Shown here piece after piece: positions 17,403 through 30,907 of a DNA stretch of 64,000 nucleotides. Every line of letters starts with the position of its first letter. Position 1 is the first letter of the stretch. The position numbers were made by a program, and so were the translations under genes. The notes under the pieces are model-generated. The model did no database searches. It had not been told where the DNA came from and saw only the letters and a list, made by a program, of their open reading frames with translations. The DNA is from Deinococcus sp. LM3 (GTDB lineage: Bacteria; Deinococcota; Deinococci; Deinococcales; Deinococcaceae), in the NCBI RefSeq assembly GCF_002017875.1, contig NZ_MUFV01000001.1, positions 2,134,501-2,198,500 of the forward strand, read 5' to 3'.

Positions 17403-17675
17403 ATGAACCGAAAAGAATATCTGACCCGTTGCGTACTGATCAGCGTCCGACGCCGACTGGGCCGCGTGGTCCTCAGCGGTCTGCTGCTGGGAGCCGTGAT
17501 CGCCGCGCTCGGCCTGCCGGTCGTGCTGGCCGCCGCCGGACTGCTGCTGGGCATGGTCACGGCGGCCGCCTGGATCGCCGCGCAGTCCTGGCGGCGGCAC
17601 GCCGACGACGTGCTGCCGGGCCCCGTCATGCTGCCCGACACGGTCACGCTGGGCGACACCGCCCATCCGTCCTGA
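17403..17675 (+). CDS. Small two-helix membrane protein, function unknown
   Basis: A 90-residue protein beginning MNRKEYLTRCVLISVRRRLG. Two closely spaced hydrophobic segments (about residues 20-40 and 45-65) form a helical hairpin, followed by a short polar tail. I recognise no family. GGAGG about 12 nt upstream supports ATG 17403 over an in-frame GTG nine codons earlier. A TACGCT at 17240-17245 could be its promoter, which would leave a leader of about 150 nt. Confidence 0.55.
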   Translation: MNRKEYLTRCVLISVRRRLGRVVLSGLLLGAVIAALGLPVVLAAAGLLLGMVTAAAWIAAQSWRRHADDVLPGPVMLPDTVTLGDTAHPS

Positions 17676-17738
17676 TCCACGCCCTGAGAGAACCTTCATT
17701 CGGAAGCTCGCTCACAGGGTGGCCCCGCGGGGGCGTGT

Positions 17739-17744
17739 TAACGT
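17739..17744 (+). promoter_or_regulatory. Extended -10 TGT-TAACGT for the leaderless SDR gene
   Basis: Preceded by TGT and 6 nt from ATG 17751. Confidence 0.55.
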
Positions 17745-17750
17745 CCGGAC

Positions 17751-18479
17751 ATGACGGATTCCAGTAATTCCACAAGCAGCACGAAGAAAAGCGCCTTCAT
17801 CACCGGCGCCAGCAAGGGCATCGGCCTGTCGGTCGCGCGCGCCCTGATCGCCGACGGGTACGCCGTGACCATCACCAGCCGCAACGCCGCCGAGATCGCG
17901 CAGGTCGCCACCGAGCTGGGCGCGGGCGCGCGTGGTGTGGCCTGCGACGTGAAGGACCCGGCCGCCGTGCAGGCCGAGGTGGACGCCCACGTGCAGGCCT
18001 TCGGGGGGCTGGACGTGCTGTTCGTGAACGCGGGTGTGGGGCACTTCGGGAACATCGCGGACCTGAGCATCCAGGAGTGGCAGGACGTGATCGACACCAA
18101 CCTCAGCGGCGCGTTCTACACCGTCAAGGCCGCCATTCCGGCCCTGTCGCAGCGCGGCGGGTACATCTTCACGCTGTCCAGCCTCGCCGGGAAGAACCCC
18201 CTGCCGGGCGGCGGCGCCTACAACGCCAGCAAGTTCGGCCTGAACGGCCTGTCGGAAGTGATGAACCTCGACCTGCGCGACCGGGGCATCAAGGTCACGC
18301 AGATCATGCCCGGCAGTGTCGCCACGCACTTCGCCGGGCACACCCCGGACGCCGAGAAGGACGCCTGGAAGATCCAGCCCGAGGACCTCGCGCAGCTGAC
18401 CGTGGACCTGCTGCACATGCCGGAACGCACCCTGCCCAGCCGCGTCGAGGTGCGCCCCAGCCGACCCCCGAAGAAGTAA
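17751..18479 (+). CDS. Short-chain dehydrogenase/reductase
   Basis: A 242-residue classical SDR. The NAD(P) loop TGASKGIGLS is near residue 18, then a NAG triad (FVNAGVG) and the catalytic Ser-Tyr-Lys set in TLSSLAGK and YNASKFGLNG. A polar N-terminal stretch of Ser/Thr/Lys precedes the fold. The nearest well-known relatives are 3-ketoacyl-ACP-reductase-like enzymes of broad specificity; the substrate cannot be inferred from context, since it is a single gene ended by a terminator. Confidence 0.85.
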   Translation: MTDSSNSTSSTKKSAFITGASKGIGLSVARALIADGYAVTITSRNAAEIAQVATELGAGARGVACDVKDPAAVQAEVDAHVQAFGGLDVLFVNAGVGHFGNIADLSIQEWQDVIDTNLSGAFYTVKAAIPALSQRGGYIFTLSSLAGKNPLPGGGAYNASKFGLNGLSEVMNLDLRDRGIKVTQIMPGSVATHFAGHTPDAEKDAWKIQPEDLAQLTVDLLHMPERTLPSRVEVRPSRPPKK

Positions 18480-18495
18480 ATGGGTGACGGTTGAT

Positions 18496-18540
18496 GGTTG
18501 ATGGACAGGGGAGAGCCCGGTCCATCAACCATCACCTTTT
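18496..18540 (+). terminator. Terminator of the SDR gene
   Basis: GGTTGATGGAC (18496-18506) pairs with GTCCATCAACC (18520-18530), followed by ATCACCTTTT. The stem is built from the GATGGTTGATGG motif that also edges the tandem repeat at 203-249. Confidence 0.8.
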
Positions 18541-18545
18541 GACCA

Positions 18546-18574
18546 TCAACAGCTTTTCCCCGTGCTGCTAGAAT
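18546..18574 (+). promoter_or_regulatory. Promoter of leaderless smpB: TCAACA - 17 bp - TAGAAT
   Basis: The -10 TAGAAT (18569-18574) is preceded by TGC, and a -35-like TCAACA matches four of six consensus bases at 17-bp spacing. Six nt separate the -10 from the GTG start. This is the best-matched promoter in the window. Confidence 0.65.
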
Positions 18575-18580
18575 GCGCGG

Positions 18581-18999
<419 letters not shown>

Positions 19000-19003
<4 letters not shown>

Positions 19004-20376
19004 AGGCCGGCACCCGCACCCGCGCCGCCTGGACGGTCCTGGCCGGCAGCCTGCTGCTGGTGGGGCTGGCCGGCGCGCAGATCGCCTTCAGCCGCCTGAA
19101 CCTGGCGGGCAAGCAGGTGGAGAGCATCCAGCTGTACGGCGCGGAGTACGCCAGCCAGTCGGCGCTGAGCGGCCTGCTGACCGTCGCGCGGGACGGCGGA
19201 CTGGTGCGCGTGACCGGCCTGGGACACACGCTGCTGCTGCCCATCGACGAGGACCAGCAGCGGGCCACGACCAACTTCAACACCGTGCAGCTCGACACGC
19301 GCCGCCTGAACGCCCGCGCCGCGACCCTGGTGAACGGCAACCTGTACCTGCCGCTGGACACCCTGGCCAGCGGACTGGGCGCGCAGTACCAGAAGGGTGA
19401 CTTCCGGGTGCCGGCCCCGGCCCTGCTGTCGGTCAGCAGCCGCGCCGGAAGTGACAGTGACCGCCTGGTGCTGGACCTGAGCCGCGATGTGGAGATCATC
19501 GACGAGCAGCGCGGCGACCGCGTGGTCATCACGTTGCGCGGCCTGAGCGGCGACGCCCGCCGCTACACCACCCGCGGCGCGTTCGTGGCGAGCGCCGAGG
19601 TGACCCGCACGGGCAGCGACCTGACCCTGACGATCCCCGTGAACGCCAGCAGCGGTTACCGGGTGTTCAAGGTCGTGCGGCCCGGCAGCGTGCGCGTCGT
19701 CGTGGACGCCGGCCCCGGTGTGTCTCGCCGCAGCCCCCAGCTGCTGGAGCGCGTGACTCGCCCGCTGATCGTGCTGGACCCCATGAAGGTCAGCGGGGTG
19801 GGCCGCGACGTGACGCTGGAAGTCGCGCGCCGCTCGGCGGAGCTGCTCAGCAAGGCCGGGTGGCAGGTGCGGGTCACGCGGGACAGCGCGGCCGCCCTGC
19901 CCCGCGAGCAGGCGCTGCAACTGACCCGCCAGAGCGACGTGTACCTGGGCCTGGACCTGGGCCGCTTCCCCGGCTCGCCGCGCGGCGGCGTGACCGTGTA
20001 CGAGCAGACGGGCCGCTCGGCCACGCAGATCGTGAACGCCCTGCGGACCGGCACGGCCGCCCCCTACGGCGGGCTGGTCGTGGCCGGCACCGGCAGCACC
20101 CGCCGCCTGAGCGAACTGCTGCGCGGGGAACTCAAGGGGGGCGGCGTGACGGCCCGGCAGGAGACGACCTCGCGCCTGCTGACGCTCGGCGAGGCCCCGC
20201 AGGCGGCGCTGCTGCTGGAACTCGGCTGGAGCAGCAACGCCAAGGACCTCGCGAACCTGACCGTCGACGACCGCCTGCAGGTCATGGCCGTCGCCGTGGC
20301 CCGCTCGGTCGCCACGTACCTGACCGCCCGCGCGAACAACAACGCCAACATCTCGGCGCAGGGAGCGGCCCAGTGA
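19000..20376 (+). CDS. Degenerate N-acetylmuramoyl-L-alanine amidase (Amidase_3 fold), probably inactive
   Basis: A 458-residue exported protein with a signal peptide (residues about 8-27). The N-terminal half holds a copper-amine-oxidase-N-like segment (about 35-130) and an AMIN-like beta region (about 145-245). The C-terminal half follows the Amidase_3 pattern: RPLIVLDPMKVSGVGRDVTL, then ARRSAELLSKAGWQVRVTRDS and LLLELGWSSNAKDLANL. The zinc-binding GHGG after LDP is replaced by MKVSG, and the usual SIHAN is replaced by GLDLG. Only the glutamate in LLELG remains, so catalysis is unlikely. A regulatory or glycan-binding role is my inference. Confidence 0.75.
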
Positions 20377-20924
20377 ACGTCCTGCGCCGCCTGATGTCGC
20401 TGTTCAACGTCGTCTCGGCGGCGCTGCTGGCCGCGGCATTCCTGGCCCTGCAGGCGGTGCAGAAACCCCCGGAGGCGCCCACGCCGCCGCAGCTGCAACT
20501 GGCGGAACGCACCGCCGTGAAGGTCAAGGTGTACTTCACGGACGCGCAGGTGCAGACCCTGAAACCCGAAACGCGGACCCTGCAGGTCACGCAGACGAAC
20601 GCCCGCGTGGTCGCGCAGGCCGCGCTGAACGTCTGGGCGCAGGGTCCCTTCGACCGGGCGCTGCTGGGTGTGGTGCCCGCGAAGACCGCCGCGCCGAAGG
20701 TGTACCTGCGCGGGCAGCATTTCTTCGTGGATCTGCCGGCCTCGTACGAGAACCTGCGCTACGGCAGCAGCGGCGAACGCATGCTGGCCTGCACCATCAC
20801 CCGCACGCTGCTGGAGGAACGCGGTCAGGACGTCACGTTCCTGCTGGCCGGGCAGAACGTGGACAGCCTGGGCCACATCGACCTGCGCGAGCCGTTCACG
20901 CGGCAGGACTGCGCCGACCAGTGA
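20373..20924 (+). CDS. Membrane-anchored GerMN-domain protein
   Basis: A 183-residue protein with one N-terminal membrane helix (LFNVVSAALLAAAFLALQ). A GerMN (sporulation/spore germination) domain follows: VKVKVYFTDAQVQTLKPETR, VAQAALNVWAQGP, KVYLRGQHFFVDLPASY and a LACTITRTLLEERG helix. In non-sporulating bacteria GerMN proteins are envelope proteins of unclear function, often next to amidases. The GTG at 20373 overlaps the amidase-like gene's stop by 4 nt, and the two probably act together. Confidence 0.78.
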   Translation: MNVLRRLMSLFNVVSAALLAAAFLALQAVQKPPEAPTPPQLQLAERTAVKVKVYFTDAQVQTLKPETRTLQVTQTNARVVAQAALNVWAQGPFDRALLGVVPAKTAAPKVYLRGQHFFVDLPASYENLRYGSSGERMLACTITRTLLEERGQDVTFLLAGQNVDSLGHIDLREPFTRQDCADQ

Positions 20925-21007
20925 CCCGCGCCGCCCGTCCCGTCACCCCCAGAGGTGCGGCCTGAGCCTCGGCCCCCGCCCGAGTGCCTCCGCGCCGGTT
21001 CCCGACT

Positions 21008-24000
21008 ATGCTTCAGAGCGTCACCCTTCAGGGGTTCAAATCCTTCGCTGACCGCACCCGCCTGGACTTCGGTCCCGGCGTGAGCGCCGTCATCGGCCCG
21101 AACGGCAGCGGCAAGAGCAACGTGGTCGAGGCGATCCGCTGGGCCACCCATCAGGCCCGCGCGCGTGAACTGCGGGCGGCGCGCGCCCAGGAACTGATCT
21201 TCCACGGCAGCGGCGGCAAGGCCCCGCTGGGACTGGCGGAAGTGCAGCTGGAACTCCGCACGCCCGGCGGGGAACGCGTGAACCTCGCGCGGCGCATCTA
21301 CCGCGACGGCACGGCCGAACAGGACCTGAACGGCCGCCCCGCCCGCGTGCGTGACGTTCACGGGGCGTTGCGCGGCACCGGCCTGGGACCGGGCGGACTG
21401 GCCGTGATCGGGCAGGGCGAGGTCAGCGGCGTCGTGCAGGCCGAAGGGAAGACCCTGCTGGGCTACGTGCAGGAGGCCGCCGGACTGTCCCGCGCCGTCA
21501 CCGCCCGCCAGGACACCGAGGCGCGGCTGCGCGAGGCCGACACCCATCTGGACGCGCTGCGGCTGGTGCTGCAGGAACGCGCCGCGACCCTGGCCCGCCT
21601 GGAACGGGCCGCGCAGGACGCCCGCCGCTGGCACGACCTGACCCTGCGCACCCTGACCCTCCAGGACGCCCTGAAACGCGAGCGGCAGGCCGCGCTGGCC
21701 CGCGAGATCGCCGCCGCCCGCGCCGAGGCCGCCGAACTGGAGGCCCGCAGCGCCGCGCTGGGCGGCGAGGTGCAGGCCGCCGCCGCCGCCGTCGAGGCCG
21801 CCCGCGAGGCCGCGCAGGCCGCCCGCGCCCGCCGCGACGCGCACGCCGGAGCGCTGGAGACCCTGCGGGCCGCCCGCGCCGCGCACGAACAGGCCGCCCG
21901 TTACCGCGACCACCTGGACCGCGAGCAGGCCAGCCTGAACGCCGAACTGGCCGCGCTGCCCACCCGCATGCCCGACCAGCCCGCCCCGGACCTGGGCGCG
22001 CTGGACGCCGCGCTGCACGCCGCCCGCGAGGCCGCCACCGCCGCCGAGGCCCGCGCCCGCCGCCTGGACGCCGACCTGACCCGCGCCCGCACCCTGGTCG
22101 CCCGCGCCGCCGAGGCGCACGCCCGCCAGGACGCCAGCCGCGAGACGCTGCGCGCCGAACTGGACCGCGCGCAGGGCAACCTGGAAGTCACGCTGGAGAA
22201 CCTCGCGGCGGCCCGCGAACGCCTGGAGGCCGCCCGCACCGCCCACGCGCACGCCGCGCAGGGGTACGCCGCGCTGCACACCGAGCGTGAGGCCGCCACG
22301 GCGCACGAACGGTACCTGAACGCCGAACTGGCCCGCGTGAACGCCAGCGTCGCCCCGCTGCGCCGCGAACGCGAACGCCTGGAAGCGGCCCTGAACTCCT
22401 ACGCCCGCTACGGCGAGGGCGCCCGCAACGCCCTGCGCCTCGACCATCCGGGCATCGTGGGATCGGTCGCGGACCTGCTGACCGTCCCCGCCGAGTACGA
22501 GGTCGCGGTGGGCGCCGCCCTGGGCCGCCGCCTGGAACAGGTCGTCGTGAACCGGGCGGACGACGCCCGCGAGATCATCGACGAACTGAAACGCACGGGC
22601 GGCCGCGCCACCTTCCTGCCGCTGGACCTGATCCGCGCCCGCCCCCGCCGCGACGCGGCCCTGCTGCGCGAGGACGGCGTGATCGGCAACCTCGCGGACC
22701 TGTGCCCCAGCGACCCGCCCCTGGTCGCCGAGAGCATCCTGGCCGACACGCTGATCGTGCGTGACCTGCGTGCCGCGAACCGCATCGCCCGCACGCACGC
22801 CAGCCGCCCGCGCCTCGTGACGCTGGACGGCGAACTCGTCGAACCCGGCGGGGCCATCACCGGCGGCCGCGCGCGCGATACCGGCAGCGGCGTTCTGGCC
22901 GACCAGCGCAGATTCCAGGAACTCGACGCGGAACTGGAGGACGCAGGCCGCCAGGGCGCACGCCTGAACGCCGAACTGAAGAAGGTGCAGGCCACGCTGA
23001 CCGGCAGCGACGAACGCCACGCCACGCTGCGCCGCGCGCTGGACGACGCCGCCCGCGAGGAGCAGGCCGCCGAGCGGCGCGTCACGGAACTCGCCGCGCA
23101 GGAACGCAGCTTGGAAGCCAACCGCGACCGCCTCGCCGCACGCCTCGGCCCGGACGCCGACCCCGCCCCCGCTGATCTGCCGCCCCCCGGCGCGCCCCTG
23201 CCGGACCTGATCGCCCTGGAAGCCGACCTGCACACCGAACGCGCCGCCGCCGAGACGCAGCGCGCCGCCGAACGCGGGGCCGCCGAGGCCCTCGCCCTGG
23301 CCCGCGAGACGGACGCCGCGTGGCGCGCCTACCGCACCGGCCGCGCCCGCGCCGGCGAACTCCGCGAGCGCCTGAACGCCAGCACGCAGGCCATCGCCGC
23401 GCAGGACGCCCACCTGCACGCCGCCGCCGCCGAGGTCGCCCGCCGCGAGGCTGCGCTCGGCACGCTCGACGAACATGAGGCCGCCCGCGCCGACTACGCC
23501 CGCGAACAGGCCGCGCAGACGTACAGCAACCTGATCGCCACGCAGAACCGCGCCCGCACCCGCCTGGAAGACCTGCGCGTGCTGATCGCCCGGCGCGAGG
23601 GCAGCCTGGAACCCATTCCCGACGGCTGCCTGCCGCCCGGCACGCCCCGCGAATGGACCGCCGAACTGAACGCCGCCCGCGCCGCGCTGGACGCCCTGGG
23701 ACCCGTGAACGCCCGCGCCGAGGCCGACCTGCACGCCGAACAGGCCGCGCTGGATGCCCAGCAGGCCGAACTGAACGACGCCGACAGCGCCGCCGCCGAA
23801 CTGCGCGCGCACCTGCACGACCTCGAAACCGCCGAGGGACTCGCCACCGCCGCCGCCTTCGACCGTGTGAACACCGCCTTCCGCGAGTACAGCGCCGAAC
23901 TGCTCGGCGGGACCGGCGAACTGGAACGCGAACTCGACGACCAGGGCCGCCTGCGCGGCCTGCGCCTCGCCGTGCAACCACGCGGGAAACGCACCCGCTC

Positions 24001-24325
24001 CATGACGCTGCTCTCGGCCGGGGAACGCACCATGGCGGGCCTGGGCTTCCTGTTCGCCCTGAACCACGCCGGCGGGGAGGGCAGTGCGGGTGGCCTCCCA
24101 CTGGCCGTGCTGGACGAGGTGGACGCCCCGCTGGACGAGGCGAACATCCGCCGCTTCACCGCCTTCCTGAAACTGTTCAGCGAACGCGGCGCGCAGTTCC
24201 TGCTGGTCACGCACCAGAAGGCCACCATGGAGATCGCGCACGCCCTGTGGGGCGTCACCACCGACCAGACCGGCGCCAGTCGCGTCCTGAGCATCAAGCA
24301 GCCCGGCGAGGTCCGGGCCGGTTAA
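21008..24325 (+). CDS. smc: Chromosome segregation ATPase SMC
   Basis: A 1105-residue SMC condensin subunit. The Walker A GPNGSGKSN lies near residue 33 after FKSFADRTRLDFGPGVSAVI. Two long alanine- and arginine-rich coiled coils (about 165-480 and 620-930) flank the hinge (LTVPAEYEVAVGAALGRRLE). The C-terminal ABC signature LLSAGERTMAGLGFLFAL is near 1000, and the Walker B LAVLDEVDAPLDEANI near 1035. It is slightly shorter than Bacillus SMC (1186). No ScpA/ScpB genes are adjacent. No Shine-Dalgarno or TAnnnT is obvious before the ATG, but the domain begins immediately after it. Confidence 0.95.
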   Translation: MLQSVTLQGFKSFADRTRLDFGPGVSAVIGPNGSGKSNVVEAIRWATHQARARELRAARAQELIFHGSGGKAPLGLAEVQLELRTPGGERVNLARRIYRDGTAEQDLNGRPARVRDVHGALRGTGLGPGGLAVIGQGEVSGVVQAEGKTLLGYVQEAAGLSRAVTARQDTEARLREADTHLDALRLVLQERAATLARLERAAQDARRWHDLTLRTLTLQDALKRERQAALAREIAAARAEAAELEARSAALGGEVQAAAAAVEAAREAAQAARARRDAHAGALETLRAARAAHEQAARYRDHLDREQASLNAELAALPTRMPDQPAPDLGALDAALHAAREAATAAEARARRLDADLTRARTLVARAAEAHARQDASRETLRAELDRAQGNLEVTLENLAAARERLEAARTAHAHAAQGYAALHTEREAATAHERYLNAELARVNASVAPLRRERERLEAALNSYARYGEGARNALRLDHPGIVGSVADLLTVPAEYEVAVGAALGRRLEQVVVNRADDAREIIDELKRTGGRATFLPLDLIRARPRRDAALLREDGVIGNLADLCPSDPPLVAESILADTLIVRDLRAANRIARTHASRPRLVTLDGELVEPGGAITGGRARDTGSGVLADQRRFQELDAELEDAGRQGARLNAELKKVQATLTGSDERHATLRRALDDAAREEQAAERRVTELAAQERSLEANRDRLAARLGPDADPAPADLPPPGAPLPDLIALEADLHTERAAAETQRAAERGAAEALALARETDAAWRAYRTGRARAGELRERLNASTQAIAAQDAHLHAAAAEVARREAALGTLDEHEAARADYAREQAAQTYSNLIATQNRARTRLEDLRVLIARREGSLEPIPDGCLPPGTPREWTAELNAARAALDALGPVNARAEADLHAEQAALDAQQAELNDADSAAAELRAHLHDLETAEGLATAAAFDRVNTAFREYSAELLGGTGELERELDDQGRLRGLRLAVQPRGKRTRSMTLLSAGERTMAGLGFLFALNHAGGEGSAGGLPLAVLDEVDAPLDEANIRRFTAFLKLFSERGAQFLLVTHQKATMEIAHALWGVTTDQTGASRVLSIKQPGEVRAG

Positions 24326-24376
24326 GCGGAGCCGTCAGCACGGGCAACTCTGCTGGAAAGCCCCCGTCAGGCCCGC

Positions 24377-24382
24377 TACAGT
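24377..24382 (+). promoter_or_regulatory. -10 hexamer TACAGT for a leaderless membrane-protein gene
   Basis: Six nt separate the hexamer from ATG 24389. Confidence 0.55.
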
Positions 24383-24388
24383 CACGGC

Positions 24389-24739
24389 ATGAACCCAGCC
24401 CGTGCGCCCCAGTCCGTCCCGGCCCGCCTCGCCCAGATCGCGCTGTACGGCGTGGCGGCCGCCGCTGTGGCCGGGCTGCTGACCCTGATCGTCAGCGCCG
24501 TCCTGAACGGCGGGCTGACCCGCGCCGGGGCCGCCGACGCGCTCGGCTGGGGCGCGCTGATCCTGGGGTTCCTGTCCGGCGCGGTCGCGTACTCGCAGGC
24601 CGGTCAGGGCCGCATCGAGGGCGAGATGCGCGCCCGCCTGGGCGAAGGCTACAGCGCGCCGGGCCTGCCCTGGCCGCAGATCATGATCCCCCTGATCGGG
24701 GCGGGCGTCCTGTCGGCCATCGTGTTCACCCTGAACTGA
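24389..24739 (+). CDS. Three-helix membrane protein, function unknown
   Basis: A 116-residue protein with hydrophobic segments at about residues 15-38, 50-70 and 95-115. The middle polar part contains YSQAGQGRIEGEMRARLGEG. I recognise no family. It stands alone after smc. Confidence 0.6.
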   Translation: MNPARAPQSVPARLAQIALYGVAAAAVAGLLTLIVSAVLNGGLTRAGAADALGWGALILGFLSGAVAYSQAGQGRIEGEMRARLGEGYSAPGLPWPQIMIPLIGAGVLSAIVFTLN

Positions 24740-24841
24740 TCCGGATTCCGTCGGCTGCTCGTCTGCATCCGCCAGATGGGGGAGGGGTCGCCCCCGGCGG
24801 GCTGCGCCATTCGGGCAGTGGTGCGGGGGGCCGGCGCGTGC

Positions 24842-24847
24842 CATGCT
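24842..24847 (+). promoter_or_regulatory. Extended -10 TGC-CATGCT
   Basis: Seven nt before ATG 24855. The first base deviates from TAnnnT but TGC precedes it. It favours ATG 24855 over ATG 24843, which lies inside the hexamer. Confidence 0.4.
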
Positions 24848-24854
24848 GCGTGGC

Positions 24855-25256
24855 ATGAACGACATGCTGACCAGCGTGGTGAACCCTTCGCCCCAGCAGG
24901 CGCTCCAGGCGTTCCTGACGCACTGGCAGGGTCAGGAGTACCGCGCCATGGCGCTGTTCATGCCCGCGCGGGTGTTTCCGGGTGGGCGGCGCAGCGTGCG
25001 GCAGGTGCGCCGCGCGTACCCCGGCAGCCTGCGTGAGTTCAGTATCCTCGCGGCGCGTGATACCGATCCGGCCGCCACGAACATCGACGTGCAGATGCTC
25101 TGGCGGCAGCGCGGCGGTCTGGAACTGGGGCGGGTGCGCTACCGCATGGTGTACGTGAACGAGCAAGACCAGCCCATCGCCCGTCACCACGAGGGCGGCG
25201 TGTGGAAGCCGTTCGCGACGTACGCCCTGCCCGTGCCCCGCCCCCTGCGGGCCTGA
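24855..25256 (+). CDS. Conserved-looking soluble protein of unknown function
   Basis: A 133-residue soluble protein. It opens MNDMLTSVVNPSPQQALQAF, continues with a tryptophan-containing helix (LTHWQGQEYRAMALF), and ends in beta-rich sequence such as GLELGRVRYRMVYVNEQDQP. The pattern is compatible with an NTF2-like fold, but I cannot confirm that. The shared terminator at 25269-25297 separates it from the amylase gene. Confidence 0.6.
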   Translation: MNDMLTSVVNPSPQQALQAFLTHWQGQEYRAMALFMPARVFPGGRRSVRQVRRAYPGSLREFSILAARDTDPAATNIDVQMLWRQRGGLELGRVRYRMVYVNEQDQPIARHHEGGVWKPFATYALPVPRPLRA

Positions 25257-25268
25257 CCGGACAGTGTG

Positions 25269-25297
25269 GCCGGGCGAGTCTGCGTGACTCGCCCGGC
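25269..25297. terminator. Bidirectional stem-loop between convergent genes
   Basis: Perfect 12-bp stem, 25269-25280 with 25286-25297, loop TGCGT. It lies between the gene ending at 25256 and the amylase ending at 25315. Confidence 0.75.
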
Positions 25298-25314
25298 TGC
25301 CTGCTTCCTGCTCC

Positions 25315-26769
<1,455 letters not shown>

Positions 26770-26775
26770 GGCTGC

Positions 26776-26781
26776 ATGGTA
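26776..26781 (-). promoter_or_regulatory. -10 hexamer TACCAT for the leaderless amylase gene
   Basis: Six nt separate the hexamer from the ATG at 26769. Confidence 0.5.
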
Positions 26782-26899
26782 TCGCTTCCAGCGATGGGGG
26801 AGATGGAGGATAGGTGATGGTTGATGGAGGATGTCTCCCCGGTCCCACGCACGGAGAAGGGGAGAGGTCGCCCCCTCCCCCACAACCCGCCACTCAGCT

Positions 26900-29392
<2,493 letters not shown>

Positions 29393-29445
29393 CGGTTACC
29401 TCGGTAGAGAGTGGGCGCGCGGCAGAAGTTCCAGCGTGGCCGCCT

Positions 29446-30234
29446 TCACGCCTCTTCCACGTAACGGTACCGTTCCACCCCCACCGCCCGTCCCGCCTCT
29501 ATCTGGACAAAGACGCCATTCAGCTCCGCCGGACCGTCCGCCGCGCCGTACCGGTGCGGGCGCTCGGTCACGAAGCGCTCGATCGGCCCGTGCGGGTCAC
29601 TCCCGATGATCGACTCGAACGGCCCCGTGAACCCCGCGTCCGCCTGGAAGGCCGTGCCGCCCGGCAGAATCCGCGTGTCCGCCGTGGGCACGTGCGTGTG
29701 CGTGCCGATCACGGCCGCCACCCGCCCGTCCAGGTACCGCGCGAGCCCCTGCTTCTCGCTGGTCGCCTCGGCATGGAAATCCACGAACACGCTGCCCAGA
29801 TCATCGCGTTCCAGCAGCGTATCCATCGCCCGGAACGGGTTGTCCACCGCCTCCATGAACACCCGCCCCAGCAGGTTCACGACCGTCAGGCGCTCCGTGC
29901 CCTGCGCGGTCTTCACGTCGAAGGACCGCCAGCCCACGCCCGGCGTACCCGGATCGCTGTAATTCAGGGGCCGCACGATCGGGTACTTCCCCTCGTCCTG
30001 CATCAGCACGTAGATGTCCTTGTGATGCCACGCGTGATTCCCCAGCGTCAGGCAGTGCGCCCCGGCCCTGAGCGCGCCGTCCGCCGCCTCGCGGTGCATC
30101 CCGAAGCCACCCGCCGCGTTCTCCATGTTCACCACGATGAAATCCGCCCGTGAACGAAGCGACGGCAGATGCGACCCCAGCACCCGCCGCCCCGGCGAAG
30201 CGAACACATCCCCCACAAACAGCAACCTGATCAT
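29446..30234 (-). CDS. ymdB: YmdB-family metallophosphoesterase (cyclic nucleotide phosphodiesterase)
   Basis: A 262-residue dinuclear-metal phosphodiesterase. Metal ligands are visible in order: D8 in FVGDVF, N/E in NMENAAGGFG, GNHAWHH, the catalytic histidine in DFHAEATSEK, and THTHVPTAD. In Bacillus, YmdB hydrolyses 2',3'- and 3',5'-cyclic nucleotides and influences biofilm and RNA decay; the D. radiodurans homologue has a solved structure. I chose the ATG at 30234 because of TAGCCT 7 nt upstream. Confidence 0.93.
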   Translation of the reverse strand: MIRLLFVGDVFASPGRRVLGSHLPSLRSRADFIVVNMENAAGGFGMHREAADGALRAGAHCLTLGNHAWHHKDIYVLMQDEGKYPIVRPLNYSDPGTPGVGWRSFDVKTAQGTERLTVVNLLGRVFMEAVDNPFRAMDTLLERDDLGSVFVDFHAEATSEKQGLARYLDGRVAAVIGTHTHVPTADTRILPGGTAFQADAGFTGPFESIIGSDPHGPIERFVTERPHRYGAADGPAELNGVFVQIEAGRAVGVERYRYVEEA

Positions 30235-30241
30235 GACGCGC

Positions 30242-30247
30242 AGGCTA
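30242..30247 (-). promoter_or_regulatory. -10 hexamer TAGCCT for leaderless ymdB
   Basis: Seven nt separate the hexamer from the ATG at 30234. Confidence 0.55.
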
Positions 30248-30338
30248 GCGCGCTTTGCCGGTAGGCCGGGCGTGCCAGCCCGGCCCGTAACGCCCCGGTA
30301 ATGCGGGGGGCGCACGCTGCGGGCAGGAGGCGGTAATC

Positions 30339-30830
30339 ATGACGAGAATCCTGGTCACGACGGACGGCAGCGAACTGGGTCACGCGGCGCTGGGGCACGC
30401 GCAGGCACTGGCGGGAGCGGCGCACGCGGCGGTGACGGTGCTGTGCGTGCAGGCGGACCCGGCGGTGCTGGTGAGTGAGTTCTCGTATGTGCCGCCGGTG
30501 GATCCCGAGGTGTTCGCGGCGCAGGCCAGCGCGCTGCGGACCGAGTTGCAGACGCTCGTGCCGGAAGCCCGCGTGCGGGTGGAACCGGCGGCCGGACGCA
30601 CGCTGGTGCGCGCCATTCTGGATGTGGCGCGCGAGGAGAACGCCGCGCTGATCGTCATGAGCACCCACGGGCGGGGCGGGCTGGGCCGGGCGCTGCTGGG
30701 CAGCGTGGCCGAGGCGGTCGCGCACCACGCGCCGGTGCCCGTGATGCTGGTCCGCGCCGGGCAGGTGCCGGCGGTGTGGGCAGCCACGGAGCCGGACCGC
30801 CCGGCGGCGCGGCACACGCCCACCGCGTAA
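30339..30830 (+). CDS. Universal stress protein (UspA family)
   Basis: A 163-residue single Usp domain. It opens TRILVTTDGSELGHAALGHA and ends with the ATP-binding pattern in STHGRGGLGRALLGSVAEAV (Gx2Gx9GS), followed by PVPVMLVRAG. A proline/arginine tail of about 20 residues is extra. ATP-binding Usp proteins respond to stress and growth arrest. GGAGG lies 9 nt before the ATG, so this is a leadered gene, divergent from ymdB. Confidence 0.9.
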   Translation: MTRILVTTDGSELGHAALGHAQALAGAAHAAVTVLCVQADPAVLVSEFSYVPPVDPEVFAAQASALRTELQTLVPEARVRVEPAAGRTLVRAILDVAREENAALIVMSTHGRGGLGRALLGSVAEAVAHHAPVPVMLVRAGQVPAVWAATEPDRPAARHTPTA

Positions 30831-30893
30831 GCGGCGGCGGGCCGGGGGCGCGCGGGTCGGTGTCAGCTCACCGTTGCCCGCGCGGCCGTTCGG

Positions 30894-30899
30894 TACACT
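30894..30899 (+). promoter_or_regulatory. -10 hexamer TACACT for the leaderless U32 peptidase gene
   Basis: Eight nt separate the hexamer from ATG 30908. Confidence 0.55.
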
Positions 30900-30907
30900 G
30901 GCGCGTT

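Noticed and set aside
20825..24241. A very long - strand frame opposite smc
   Set aside because: Glycine/alanine/glutamine-rich shadow of the SMC coiled coils. No start signal and no recognisable domain.
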